A stretch of 64,000 bases of DNA, taken from Euclidia mi. Taxonomy: Eukaryota; Arthropoda; Insecta; Lepidoptera; Erebidae. A model generated the notes under the pieces. It did no database searches. It worked only from the letters and a program-made list of their open reading frames with translations, and was not told the origin of the DNA. Of this stretch, positions 32,661 to 45,908 are shown piece by piece. The DNA lies in the NCBI GenBank assembly GCA_944739405.2, contig OX123200.2, forward strand, positions 10,308,761 through 10,372,760. Direction: 5' to 3'. Every line of letters starts with the position of its first letter. The first letter of the stretch is position 1. The translations under genes and the position numbers were made by a program.

Positions 32661-33911
32661 TGGCTATTTCAAATATAAATATAACACAAAGATTTCGAAG
32701 TTACATCAACTTATATTCGTACTGAAATGCTACAATAATATGCAATATTCGTCTCAATGTGTATCAGCGACTAAAATATCTCGTAGGATCTGTAGCATAT
32801 TACACAACAATTTCTACCTTTCTCGTTGTCAGATCCAGAGCCTAATATAAAATTATTTTAAATATATAAAAACTTTACTATTAGGTACTTATTTCACAGC
32901 TAAGATTAAATGCAATTATATCTACTAGCATCAAAGCTATAGGTTACAATAAGTATTATCATCATATTAAATAAACCTGCATTGATATGTACAGAAATTT
33001 ATGATAAATAATTTCTGCTACAAGTCCGATGTCGTAGTCTTGATTATATTCATGCAATTGTGTTTTATATTTTTAGTCAACTAAAAGCACTATCTGCATA
33101 TTGCACTATCTATATAATTATTTTAACTTACAAATATTAAAATTTTAAAATAGCGATGAACAATTCCGGCACTAATCCATTTAAAAACTATCAATGTGTA
33201 CCGTACTGAAAGCAAAGACAAAATAAATATGACCAGTACGTATTATATAATGTGATATGGTTGTGATAATATGCCATACATGTAGGTATCACTAAAATCC
33301 GATATATAGGTACTGAACCCTTTATACATATTCTAATTCATTTTCGGCAAAATGCCAACCTAGCCAAAAATCAATTTATTAATTATCCAGTCAAAATACA
33401 GACTCAACGAAACAGAAAACGCAAACTAAACATATTTTTTATTAATCCCAGAATTCATCAACCAGAAAAGTGGAATAACCAACCATAAATCTTATCTACC
33501 AATCCATAAAAATACATCTCCTCATAAACGAATGAGAATACCATCTATTTTTTCTGACGCGTCAAGAAAATATATTATCATCCGCAAAGTATATAGCCTA
33601 ACGATTCCGACATCCCAACTGTATTTTTCTTGGTACTTAATAATACTTTACTGGGGACCCTTGCGATAACACTGACCACAAGCGCAATCGGTCCCTAATC
33701 CAAGGGACGGGGTTGCTATCATCATAATTTACCCAGATTCATCGGCCTTTCAACACCCCTATTTCGTCTGATCCATGATACTACGGGTACAAAGAATTTG
33801 GTGTGAAGCTACTAGATCTTATTGCTAAAGATATTTTAGTAGCTGACAATCGAATGCCCGCAGCTACGCCCGCGTATTTGTTCTATTTAATCGTTAGTTC
33901 TCGACCTTGTG

Positions 33912-34174
33912 TGTTTGGCGACCGGTTGGCGAAGCGGGAGTGTAAGCGACTGCTACGCCGAAGGTCGCAGGTTCGATTCCCGCTCAAGTCAAACATTTGT
34001 GTGCATGAACATGGATGTTTGTCTTGGTCTGGTTTCTATGTAAGTATATATTTACAAAAAAAAGTATAAATATATGTATGTTTATTCATTATCTAGTACA
34101 CTTAGTACAAGCTCTGCTTAGTTTGGGTCTAAATGGTGTTGTGTGAATGTAGTTAGAATATCATTAATATATCA
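33912..34174 (+). mobile_element. SINE family 3, unit D
   Basis: The tRNA-like head has 'GGCGAAGCGGG' and B box 'GGTTCGATTCC' (33971-33981). The 3' part has 'TGGTGTTGTGTGAATG'. TTGTG lies on both sides (33907-33911 and 34175-34179), and unit B near 19910 shows the empty site. A second copy is at 49005-49272 on the minus strand. Confidence 0.85.
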
Positions 34175-34279
34175 TTGTGGGAATTTCGAGCAATCCGTTA
34201 TTAGTGCACTCATAATGTGCACCTGTGCACCAAGTGCATCAATAGTTTCGGCTGTGCGTTGTCTGTCAGAAAGGAAGAA

Positions 34280-34505
34280 TCTATAAAATAAAAATGGATC
34301 ACCGTAGTGTATGTACGCGCATAACTTCCAAACGACTGCGCCAAATTGGATAAATTTGGTGATTTCTTTTATGTGTTCGTTATTGGAGAAGGTTTGTATG
34401 AAAAAAAATTAGAAAAAATATTGAACATATTAAACAAATATGGCGGTACAAAGTTTGCCGCGTCGCGTCGGCTAGTTTTGGATAATTGTGTAATGTGCAG
34501 ACCTA
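34280..34505 (+). repeat. Insertion starting TCTATAAAAT, Helitron-like 5' end
   Basis: About 225 bp replace the short stretch other units have here. It begins 'A|TCTATAAAATAAAAATGG', as many short Helitrons do. I cannot find a clean CTAG/T end, so the call is weak. Confidence 0.35.
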
Positions 34506-34720
34506 TGGTCCCACACATTGCACGGTTTATAGTTCAACACAAAATACCAAATGCCGACTGCCACACAGATGGTACCAGGTTTAAGATTCTGAATTTGTAT
34601 GAAGTCTGTCTGATGTCCTATCCGTGTGATGTCCAATACTTCGATGTTGTAAATGCTCAAGCTCTTGTCTCATTACTGTATGATGAAGATGTTGGTTTGA
34701 TCCCTACATGGTGTAGGTAA
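34506..34720 (+). CDS. Unrecognised short open frame, unit D copy
   Basis: Homologue of 20344-20583 fused upstream to inserted DNA (open from 34346). It continues to 'VGLIPTWCR' and then a stop. Probably a chance frame. Confidence 0.2.
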
Positions 34721-35303
34721 TAATTTTACTTTACCGAGACAGAGGAGTCCTCTGTGTGCATCTCATTGTTTAATGTTGCGTGCTTACAGAACTATAAAGG
34801 GACCATCATTAATTCAAACCGTCATTTATGTTATTGTCATTTATGTTATGTATATTGTTTAAAGCGTATTGTATTATTTTAGAGCCGACTCACTCCCACA
34901 ATTGTCAAGCTTCAACGAAACTTTCCAACATACATATTCACAGATAAAACTAACTATTTAAACGTTATGTTATAACAAACAACTATTTATTATACTTGAT
35001 GTGAAGTATTTCACACACAATTTATACAACGAAACGAAAAACATTAGGACTGAAACTATATATCATTTACAAATTATGACAGTTTAATTTCATATCACTA
35101 TTCACTTAAATAAGTTATCCCATACTAATATTGTAAAGCTATATGCCTGTCAGTTACGCTTTAACGATTAAAACACTCAAGTCGATAACCCAGTTTTAAA
35201 AATAGGTCTGCTTTTAAAAAATATAATAGCCTGGAATAAGAGATGAGAATTTATAAGAAAATTGGCACACACCCATTTGTGATCTTATTTTAGAAATAAG
35301 ACT

Positions 35304-36811
35304 CCCTCCCTCCCGGAAGTCCCTCCAAAACAAGGGCCGCCGGTAACGCCTGAAGTAGTCCAGAGGGCCCTTCGTCACATAAAGAATCGGAAAGCTGTGG
35401 GAACCGATGGAGTCCCCGTTGAGGCCTGGAAGGCAATGGGCCTGCGGGGTGTGGGCACCCTTACTAATCTATTTAACCGCATACTCGAGCATCATCACTC
35501 ACACACACAGGAGTGTAGTAACTACCGCGGTGTTAAGGTGATGTCCCATACCCTAAAGCTCTTTGAGCGAATCATCAACTCCCGGATCCGACAGGAGACC
35601 ACAGTCTCAAAATGTCAATATGGGTTTCGCCCTGGTCACGGAACCATGGACCCCATTTTTGCCCTTAGGATCATCATGGAGCGGTACAGGTCGAAGAACA
35701 CGCCTCTGCATCTTCTGTTTCTAGACATGCAGAAAGCCTTTGACTGTGTCCCGCGACAGATGATCTGGTGGGCTCTAAGATCCAAAGGTGTACCAGAAGC
35801 ATATATTGACATCATCCGAGACATGTGCTCAAATTCCGATTCCGCAGTTTGGACTGCTGTTGGCGACACAAAAATCTTTCCCATCACCGTCGGGGTCCAC
35901 CAAGGTTCCGTCCTTAGTCCATACCTATTCAGCGTCATATTAGACGTACTGTCAGACAACATCAGAGACTCACATGAGCAGCCCCCGTGGCTGCTCATGT
36001 ATGCTGATGATATCGCGCTGGCGGATGCGGACAGGGGACGCTTGGTGCGGCGTGTGAATGCGTGGAAGGATTCGCTTGAGAATGGCGGTCTGAAAATAAA
36101 CGTGGTTAAGGCAGAGTACTTGGCCTGCAACAGTTAAGATCCCGCGTCAATTCGCATAGGTGGAGACATTGCCGAGCGAAAGGACCTGGTCAAGTACCTG
36201 GCATCAGTACTCCACGCGTCTGGTGACCTCGATTGTAACGTCAAGACACGCATTTCGGCAGCCTGGGCCAAATGGCGTGAGGTGAGTGGTGTCATTTGTG
36301 ACCCCAAAATGCCGGTTAAGCTCAAAGGACAGGTCTATAAATCCATCATTAGACCTGTCCTGCTATATGGCAGTGAGACGTGGCCTGTGCTTGAGCAACA
36401 CAAGTAGAGTCTGCGTGTCACAGAGATGAACGTGCTGCGCTGGATGTTTGAAATCACGCGGAAGGACCGCATTAGTAACTCCCGCATCCGGGTTATCCTT
36501 CATGTCCGTGACATTGCTGACAAACTGCAAGAGTGTCGGCTACGCTGGTGTGGCCACGTCTTACGTCAACCGGCATCTTACGTGGGTAACAAATGTCTTC
36601 CCATGATACCTCCGCCTGGCCCCGGTAAACGGGGAAGGCCAAAGAAATGCTGGCTTGACGTCGTAAGGGATGATATGCATGCCAATCGACTAACCACCAG
36701 GGATGCTGATGACCGTGCAAAGTGGAGGAGATTCAGCTGGAAAGCGGACTCCGGGCTCCAAGGCGTAGGTTTTGGAACACAACCGGGACAGCGCTAGGAT
36801 ATTGATGATGG
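35304..36811 (+). pseudogene. RTE-type LINE (RTE-A), unit D copy
   Basis: Fuller copy of the element at 1-1406. It is flanked by GACT (35300-35303 and 36812-36815), matching the undisturbed junction in unit B (24120). One frame (0) spans the whole copy with only two stops: TAA at 36135-36137 and TAG at 36405-36407. Motifs are 'KNRKAVGTDGVPVEAW' (about 35380-35425), palm A 'FLDMQKAFDCVPR', 'GVHQGSVLSP', 'YADD' (about 36001) and C-terminal 'RWCGHVLR' and 'GKRGRPKKCW'. 'LFNRILEHHHSHTQECSNYRG' shows the same internal loss as copy A. 5'-truncated, RTE-type short 3' tail. Confidence 0.9.
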
Positions 36812-36943
36812 GACTGTTTTCGAATTACTAGGCGGTCGGAGTCGCGGTCAAAAGCTACATTAGGTATAATTATAGTATTGTATAATTACTTGAAATAACA
36901 GATTCCAGCGTATTTTAAATATTAATGAGCACATTAAAGTAAA

Positions 36944-37340
36944 GGCAGCGATAGCCTATTGGAGATACCAACGGACTGCAATGCAGAGGGTATCGGGTTC
37001 GAATCCACGGCGCGCACCGATGACTTTTCGTAGTTACGTGCGTATTAAATTGTTAATTATCGCTTGCCGCGTGCCTCGAAGAGCACGTTAAACCGTCGGT
37101 CCCGGCTGTCATGAAGATCTTTGACACTCGCTACGGGAAGTCAGTACCCTGAAATAAACTGACACTGGTATAAACCATAGAATATCGCTATCCCTTTGGG
37201 TAACGGAGGTCAGACGGCAGTCGCTCTGTGGAAAAATTGATATTCTGTCAAATCTGGTTAGACCAGTAAGCAGACCTAGGGCTCCAAGGCTGTAAGTCTT
37301 GGATGCAACCGGGATAACGCTAGGGCGATGATGATGATGA
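36944..37340 (+). mobile_element. SINE family 1, unit D
   Basis: Same insertion as 1539-1935 in unit A, with B box 'GGGTTCGAATCC' and a GATGATGATGATGA tail. Confidence 0.82.
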
Positions 37341-38684
37341 CTCAGAAATTACAATTCTTAAATTAGCCTCACAACAATTTTCTGCCAGTATTTGTGTAAT
37401 AACAAAACAGATGCAAATATAGCCACAATAACCTTTCGTGTCGTCCTGAAAGTTCGATACCCCAAAAAGCCGCCATTAAAAAACAAACTTTATCTCAAAA
37501 TAATAAAAGTTATATTTGAAAAGCAGTTAAACGTTCTTTAAACGGTATACTGCAGTATAATGCCGAGTTTTTAAACATTTTATTAAATGCTGGTTGTGAC
37601 GGTCTCAGGCACTTTGTGCCATAACATTCATTGTGCCTCGGCTTGTACGATGTCAAATTAAAAAAAAAACACGGCGAACATTTTCCCCTCGTTGTCCTTT
37701 CGTTTTTGTGAAAAATGACGTCGAAATATGCCTATGAAAATGAATGCAGTTTCATAAATCTTTGTGAATATGTATCCTCGTATGAAAAAGTTAGAACTTG
37801 GCTTCAAATGGTCTAATTGTGTGCCTTCGTAAACGTCGGCGAAACATCGGGTAGGCAAAGTAAAAGGAATGAATAAAGTTTGAAAACTGCAATAATTTCT
37901 TGTTACACGCACAGTACAACATTGTAGATAGGCAACGAGGCACAAAATGACAGGCATTTAGCTACTATGTAGGCTTCACACTGTGGACTGATAGACACTT
38001 GTGGGTATAGAGTCTTTTTTTAAATGTCAGCATCAAAGTACAAAGAAATATTACTTACATTAACTGTTGCGTTTCGTTTGGTGAGTGAGAGTGCCGGAGG
38101 CCTATCACCTTTTCCTACGCCCTCATCCCGTACCTCCTTCTTTTCCTAATCCCATCCCAAAGGTCAGTAATGTACCTACTTGTGAATAATGTGATCCTCT
38201 GGTGTTGCGGGTGTCCATAGTGATAATTCCTTACAATCCGACGATCTGCGAGCCAGTTTACCTCCTATTTCATAAAAAAGCAATCTTGTTAACTGACTAG
38301 TATCTGATATTTCGTCGCATTTCTCATACATAGTATTTTAATATTATAAAAGTGAGTGTTTGCTTGTCTGTCTTTCTTTCAATCTGCTGAACAGATTTCG
38401 ACGAAACTTTGTAATAATATAGCTTATAGATGGGAAAACATATACCGGTATAATATTTTGTCGCGATCGCATACACCCACGCGCGCGGAGGCAGGATGCA
38501 GAAGCTAGTAATTTATTATTGCACACAAATGAATGATAAAATTTAAAGCTTTCAGCAGAAATGGAGTAGGTTTTTTTATTTGTACAACAACATTATTCAA
38601 TTAAAGTTCAGTCTAAAAGGTTACGTTCACCACTTTTGTGTTTGTTAATGGTATGTTCTTTTTAGTTATAGTTTACTTTATATA

Positions 38685-40010
38685 CAGTGGTGGTCTTATA
38701 ATTAAGAACGCTGATATAATGGTAATATTTTTTAAAACTAAGACGTATAGCTAATTGCATGCAAATTTTTTATATCTCTCGGTATCATAAAACTTTTCTA
38801 AAAAACCACTGAATTCATTGATACACATGATTAGCTAGAAATAAATAAGCAAACATTTTTACACTTCTTCTAAACATAGTATTCGATATATAATCTAAGT
38901 AGTATTCCTATTTACTGACTGGTCACGTAATTAAGAACGCTTTATAATTTATACATTTCTTCAAATTTAAAAAGAGAACACGCAGTCGATTTATAGTTGT
39001 TACTGTTTGTGTAATTTTGGCGCCATTTAGTGCTGTAAAAGATTAAAAGTGATTGCTTCTTATAAAAAAAACAATGGGAAAAAATAAAAGTTTTGATAAA
39101 TCTACAAGGAAGTAATAATAAAACTTCGCCGGCAATATTGGTCTTATAAAAAGGTAGCCGACCATCTGCAACGTTCAAAAACGATGGTTTTCCACGCTGT
39201 AAAGCATTTTGCTACGTATCAAATTACTTCGATTGGTCCACGTGTACCTAGACAGAGAAAAATAACTCCTCAAGATGACCTTAACATCGTTCGTATAGCA
39301 AAACAAAATCCTTTTAAAGGGTCAAACGAGCTGAGAAAATAATATTTTGGTGATAAAGAAGAGTTACTTCAGCAATCTCAGCACGCACTATTTGAAGACG
39401 TTTGGTAGAAGAAAAATTGCACGGAAGGATAGCAAGGAAGGTACCCATGTTGAAACTTTGCCACAGGCAAGCCCGGCTTGCATTTGCAAGAAAGTTTAAA
39501 ACTGGACTGTGCGGCAGTAGAAAATGTCCTTTTTTCTGACGAGACGAAAATAAACAGAGTATGTTCTAATGGAAAACGATATGTACGACGTGCCCCGAAT
39601 ACAGCATTCGACCCTAAGTACACGAAAGTTACTAATAATGCAATGTGGTGGAAATGTGAAAATTTGGAGGTGCTTTTCTGGACATGGTGTTGGACATGTA
39701 AAGTTGATAGAAGGAAACATGGATTAATTCCTATCCAAAAGTATACTGGAAGAAACAATGTTACCTTATGCTGAAGACGTTCTACCGGTTATTTGGACAT
39801 TCCAACACGACAATGATCCAAAACACACTGCACGCACCATAAAGGAATTTCTTTCAGCGCATGATTTCGCTGACTGACGCAAGTTTCTGTCTTAGACTGG
39901 CCTGCTGGAATCTGTGGTTTGAAGTAAAGATAAAGGTTTCAAATACACAGTGTGGGAATTTAACAGAGCTTTTTTGTTATACTTTTTTCAACTACACTGT
40001 CTTTATAGGG
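38685..40010 (+). pseudogene. Tc1-type transposon, unit E copy
   Basis: Left direct repeats at 38685 and 38914. The transposase text is broken: 'VLFSDETKINRV' near 39530, and 'FQHDNDPKHTARTIKEF' near 39800 followed by the same rearranged, Glu-less end as unit D. There are several frameshifts, including an insertion near 39355. Confidence 0.86.
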
Positions 40011-41355
40011 CTAATTCAAATATAAATATAACACAAAGATTTCGAAGTTACATCAACTTATATTCGTACTGAAATGCTACAATAATATGCAATATTCGTC
40101 TCAATGTGTATCAGCGACTAAAATATCTCGTAGGATCTGCAGCATATTACACAACAATTTCTGCCTTTCTCGTTGTCAGATCCAGAGCCTAATATAACAT
40201 TATTTTAAATATATAAAGACTTTACTATTAGGTACTTATTTCACAGCTAAGATTAAATGCAATCATACCTACTAGCATCAAGGCTATAGGTTAAAATAAG
40301 TCCTATCATCATATATAATAAACCTGCATTGATATGTACCCGCCTATGTACCACATATTTTTTGTGTTGTGCAAAAAGTTAAATAAATAAATAAAAATAA
40401 ATATGTACAGAAATTCATGATAAATAATTTCTGCTACACGTCCGCTGTTATAGTCTTGTTCATGCAATTGTGTTATCATATTTTTAATCAACTAAAAGCA
40501 CTATCTGCATATTGCACTATCTATATAATTATTTTAACTTACAAATATTAAAATTTTAAAGTAGCGATGAACAATTCCGGCGCTAATCTATTTAAAAACT
40601 ATCAATGTGTGCCGTACTGAAAGCAAAGACAAAATAAATATGACCAGTACGTATTATATAATGTGGTATGGTTGTGATATTATGCCATACATGTAGGTAT
40701 CACTAAAATCCGATATATAGGTACTGAACCCTTTATACATATTCTAATTCATTTTCGGCAAAATGCCAACCTAGCCAAAAATCAATTGATTAATCATCCA
40801 GTCAAAATACAGACTCAACGAAACAGAAAACGCAAACTAAACATATTTTTTATTAATCCCAGAATTCATCAACCAGAAAAGTGGAATAACCAACCATAAC
40901 TCTTATCTACCAATCCATAAAAATACATCTCCTCATAAACGAACGAGAATACCGTCTATTTTTTCTGACGCGTCAAGAAAATATATTATCATCCGCAAAG
41001 TACACAGCCTAACGATTCCGACATCCCAACTGTATTTTTCCTGGTACTTAATAATATTTTACTCGGGACCCTTGCGATAACACTGACCAGAAGCGCTATC
41101 GGTCCCTAATCCAAGGGACGGGGCTGCTACGAGTATCATCATAATTTACCCAGATTCATCGGCCTTTCAACACCCCTATTTCGTGTGATCCATGATACTA
41201 CGGGTACAAAGAATTTGGTGTGAAGCTACTAGATCTTATTGCTAAAGATATTTTAGTAGCTGACAATCGAATGCCCGCAGCTTCGCCCGCGTATTTGTTT
41301 TATTTAACCGTTGGTACTCGATCTTGTAGGAATTTTGAGCAATCCGTTATTAGTG

Positions 41356-41638
41356 TATATTATTAGTATAAAGGATGACGAAAGACTTACCAAGCAGATA
41401 TATAAGGCAAGTGTGAATGGGACAGGATGAATGGGAAGAACTAGGCGGACGTTCTCTAACCAAATTGGAGACGTCCTAAAAACAGGACAGGTTAGAAGTA
41501 CCCTGAACAGAAGAGCATGCATGAGGAATCTGATGGGAGTGAATGAAGCAAGAGAGATATGTCAGGATCGTTGCAAATGGCGTTCCGTAGTCTATGCCTA
41601 CCCCTCCAGAAACAGGCGTGAGTCTATGTATGTATGTA
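41356..41638 (+). pseudogene. RTE-B LINE 3' end, unit E
   Basis: Same insertion as in B and C, with TTATTAGTG at 41347-41355 and 41639-41647. 'NQIGDVLKTGQVRS' and 'RRACMRNLMGVNEAREICQD' are readable. Confidence 0.84.
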
Positions 41639-41691
41639 TTATTAGTGCACTCATAATGTGCCCCTGTGCACCTAGTGCACCAATAGTTTCA

Positions 41692-41934
41692 GCTGTGCGT
41701 TGTTTGTCAGTAACGGAAGAATTTTGCTTAGTCCTACACATTGCACATTTTATAGTTCAACACAAAATACCAAATGCAGACTGCCACACTGAGGGTACCA
41801 GGTTTAAGATTCTGAATTTGTATGAAGTCTGTCTGATGTCCTATCCATCTGATGTCCAATACTTTGATGACGTAAATACTCAAGTTGTAGTCTCATTACT
41901 GTTTGATGCAGATGTTGGTTTGATCCCCACATAG
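41692..41934 (+). CDS. Unrecognised short open frame, unit E copy
   Basis: Homologue of 20344-20583, in frame with the RTE-B remnant upstream so that one frame is open from 41431. Probably chance. Confidence 0.22.
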   Translation, partial: AVRCLSVTEEFCLVLHIAHFIVQHKIPNADCHTEGTRFKILNLYEVCLMSYPSDVQYFDDVNTQVVVSLLFDADVGLIPT

Positions 41935-42408
41935 TGTAGGTAATAATTGTACTTTACCGAGACATGTCGCATGCTTAGAGAACTATAAAGGGACCATCAT
42001 TAATTCAAACCGTCATTTATGTATTGTTTAAAGCGTATTGTATTATTTTAGAGCCGACTCACTCCCACAATTGTCAAGCCTCAACAAAACTTTCTAACAT
42101 ACATATTCACAGATCAAACTATTTAAACGTTATGTTATAACAAACAACTATTTATTATACTTGATGTGAGTATTTTACTCACAATATATACAACGAAACG
42201 AAAAACATTAGGGACTGAAACTATTTATCATTTACAAGTTATGACAGTTTAATAAAACTATCCACTTAAATAAGTTATCCCGTACTAGTATTATAAAGCT
42301 ATATATGTACCTGTCTGTTACGCTTTAACGATTATAGACTAAAGCGACTTCGAATCGAAGTCTTCGATGATAAAAGTTTGTAAGGAGATAGTCGAGACCC
42401 AGTTTTAA

Positions 42409-42654
42409 TTATTTTTTTAGGCTCACCCCTTTATCCCCAAAGGGGTAGGCAGAGATGTAATATTACACCCACATTTCGCCATGCATTTTTAGGTCCCACG
42501 TAATAGGGGGCGAGCCTATTGCCGCTACCGGGCACATCACCAGACTCCGTGCTGCTACTGAGAATTTGGAAAAACCTACACTTGCCTAACCTGGGAATCG
42601 AACCCGGGACCTCCGATCAGCAGACGCATACGCTATCCACTGGACCACGGAGGC
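42409..42654 (-). mobile_element. SINE family 2, unit E
   Basis: Near-identical to the copy at 23785-24030. AGTTTTAA-like flanks lie on both sides (about 42401 and 42655). Head on the right: B box GGGTTCGATTCCC (minus strand). Confidence 0.87.
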
Positions 42655-44092
42655 AGTTTAAAAATAGGTCTGCTTATTAAAAATATAATAGCCTGGAATA
42701 AGAGTTTATAAGAAAATTGGCACACCCATTTGTGATCTTATTTCTGTCACGGTCAAAAACTATAATTATAGTATTTTATAGTTACTTGAAATAACAGATT
42801 CCAGCGCATGTTATGTTTTAATGAGCACATAACTCAGAAGTCACAATTCTTAAATAAGTCTCACAACAATTTTCTGTCACAATTTGTGTAATAACAAAAC
42901 AGATGCAAATATAGCCCTAATAACCTTTCGAGTCGTCCTCAAAGTTCGATACCTACCTTAAAATTGCCGCCATTAAAAAACAAACTTTATCTTAAAACAA
43001 TAAAAGTCACATTTGAAAAGCAGCTAAACGTTCTTTAAACGATATACTGCAGTATAATGTCGAGTTTTTAAACATTTTATTAAATAGTGGTTGTGACGGT
43101 CTCAGGCTCTTTGTGGCATAACATTCATTATGCCTCGGCTTGTACGATGTCAAATTAAAAAAAAAACACGGCGAACATTTTTCCCCTCGTTGTCCTTTCG
43201 TTTTTTGTGAAAAATTACGTCGAAATATGCCTATGAAAATTAATGCATTTTCATACATTTTTGTAAATAGGTATGTATCCTCGCATGAAATAGTTAGAAC
43301 TTGGCTTCAAACGGTCTTATTGTGTGCCTCGGTAAAAGTCGCCACAAGTTCGGGTAGGCAAAGTAAAATAAATGTAGAGAATTTTTTTCTTGTTAACGCA
43401 CAGTTCAACATTGAAGTAGGCGTGCGGGGTAGGTCGCAACATGGAAGTGATTTTAATTTGTCTTTCGGGATAAATACCACGTACCTTTGTTTCCCGAAAG
43501 AAAAATTTAAAATCAGTTTAATGACCACGGAAGGAAAATAAAAGGTTTGAAATAAGTGAATGTTTTGCGATGAAAAAAATTTGCTACTATAGTCAAGGGG
43601 TCCCCTATGTTGTTTCGAACGCCGCTGTTGCGACACACGCTGTTGCGAATTTTTTTTCCACTGCCTCATAGGTTCGAAAGCTCACGGACTCGAATGAAGT
43701 AGTCGCGAAAGACGCTGTTTCGAAAAACATTTTCACTGCCTCACACGCTCGAATGCTTGTGATTTCGATTTATTTAGTCATAAAGTGTACAGAAAAATAT
43801 TTAAGCAGTAATTAAATAAAATCAACAAATTCGATGTCAACATCATCATTTAATATAATTATTAACGTACTGTTTTACGTTTGTTTTTTACATCCAGAGA
43901 TGTGAAAAATAGTTTAGTAAAAGTATTTAAATACAAAATGCATAGTGGTAAGCACTATTTCAAATAGAAATACAAAATAGTTTTAAATAAAAGTATTTAA
44001 ATACAAAATTTGAAAATACGTATCTTCAAAAAAGGTTTAGAAAATAAAATACCTTGTTAAGCATAAGCACTTATTTTTATTGATTTTCAAAC

Positions 44093-45908
44093 TAGTATTT
44101 GTTCAAAGAGTTCATCTTTCATGTTCCGCCTATGGGACCTCATAATCATTCCATCATTATCAGCCTTTAACAGTCCACTGCTGGACTAGGCCTCTCCTTT
44201 GAAAGGAGGAATTGGCCTACTATACCACGCTGGCCAAACGGGTTGGTATAGGGTTTGTGTCAAGTTTTCCTTCTCTTGCAGTGCTGTTCTCTGCATAATA
44301 TGCTCCCTTTGTCGGCTCTTACGACACCCATGGGATGATATGGGGTGGTGACATTCCGTATTCTTTATCCGTCACCACATGGACGATATATATATTATAA
44401 TCATTCCACCAAAAGAAAATAGACGTTCAACAGGGGCAGAACTCGGTAAGGAGGTATTATATTTATTAAGGACGATATTTTTTACATTTGGATACATGTT
44501 CAAGGATTCTAAGGTATTGTCTTCATCTTTTAAATATTGTAGTGTTTCCAGATCTATTGTAGTAGTATTAACATTATTACTGGCTGCTGAAGAATCAGAG
44601 TCTTCAACAAACATATGTATAATAAGATTCTGTCCTTTCCTTCTTTTTATCAGAGTCAGTATGTTGGATTTGGGAACTCTTTTCGTCTTCTTGTTTTATC
44701 TTTCTCACTTCTGAAAAAATACTTCTTTGATGTATTGTCTGCTGGCTTTTGGCACCCATTTCATTTTGAAAAAGGGATAAGATACTGATCCTATTATGCC
44801 ATCTTTTTGTTTTGGCTCTTCTAATTTATAAAATCTCTCAATATGCCTATTAAGACTTTCTTTAATAACATCTATCCATATATCATAATATGTAAGGTTA
44901 TTTCCATCCATTTTCAAATTAGAATTCTTTGCATTCTCATCAGTTCTGGTATAAGACGTCCATAGTAAGTGTCTTTGTCCCCTTCTAAACTTCTGATGCC
45001 ATCAGCAATAGGCTTTGAACAGCTTACGTATTCAAGAAGAAATTGAATTTGAATTTCTGTAAAAATGACCAATCCTAGTTTCTTTAAAGTTTCATTTAGG
45101 GTACCCTCTACTGCCAATAGATCTTGAATGCAATTATAGTATGAATTCCATCTTGTTAGACATGGAGAAGTAGGGGATTTTCCAGTTGATTCTAGATATA
45201 TTTTACAGGCTTTAGGAGACCTCGAACATAGATTCCAAACTGCTCGACATTTTGCCATAGCTGTTTTTTTTTTTTTGTATGAATTACTTTAGGATCTAGC
45301 CTTATCCATATCTTGTGAAGCTATTAAATGTAATGTGTGTGTGGCACACCTTTTGCAACTCTTCAAATTCTTCAAATGACGTTGATGAAATTATCATGCA
45401 TAACATCAATATTTTGGATAAGTGTTCCTTCACTTATTCCTGTATCTGAATCTTGTTCATATATTCTAAAAACTTTGACCATATTTGATCCATTGTCCGT
45501 AATATTTTTTATTATTTTTGAAAGTTTCAAATCAAATTCAGAATAAATCTCTGCAATCAGCTCAGCTACTTTATCATAACTATGTGTTCCCATAAATCTT
45601 CTGCAAGCCAAAGTTACACTTTTCCGATTAAATTTATCACAATCAATCCAATAAGCAGTTACGCCCAGATAGCTTCTCTTAGATGATGACCATATTTAAG
45701 CTGTGGTGTATATAAAATCAACCTTTCTTAATTGTTCTTTTGTTTTTTCTATATATTCTGTGTATTGTTCTGCAATTTTTTTATTACATGTTTGCCTGCA
45801 CATTATTTTCGGTGGGACACTTAATTGCTGTGCACCTTCAATTAGAGCCTTAAAGGATTCATTTTCTACAATTGGTATAGGTGACATGGTATCCACAAAA
45901 AAATTCAC
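44093..45908 (-). pseudogene. hAT-family transposase, degenerate
   Basis: Read right to left: 45908-45696 ('IMCRQTCNKKIAEQYTEYIE'); 45611-45372, with 'IIKNITDNGSNMVKVFRIYE', the region of a catalytic Asp; 45258-44914, with 'SPCLTRWNSYYNCIQDLLAV'; 44917-44705, with 'WVPKASRQYI'; and 44614-44409, with 'KYNTSLPSSAPVERLFSFGG', the hAT C-terminal dimerisation motif. A SINE splits the end; the last residues ('RSHRRNMKDELFEQ') lie at about 44093-44140. Stops and frameshifts separate the pieces. The BED-type zinc finger is not seen. Inactive. Confidence 0.85.
44154..44396. mobile_element. SINE-like insertion in the hAT 3' end
   Basis: Flanked by ATAATCATTCCA (44142-44153 and 44397-44408), a 12-bp duplication that interrupts the hAT dimerisation motif. 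It contains 'CTGGACTAGGCCTCTCC' and 'CTCTTACGACACCCATGGG', shared with other fragments here (61660-61730). Orientation uncertain. Confidence 0.75.

Larger units (their letters stand above)
31341..38684 (+). repeat. Macro-repeat unit D
   Basis: Carries Tc1, a family-3 SINE, RTE-A and a family-1 SINE. It lacks the RTE-B end, keeping its empty site. Spacers 32661-33911, 34721-35303 and 37341-38684 match other units; I see no gene in them. Confidence 0.9.

Noticed and set aside
43140..43541. Frame of 133 codons in unit E
   Set aside because: It runs over spacer that is non-coding and interrupted in the other units.
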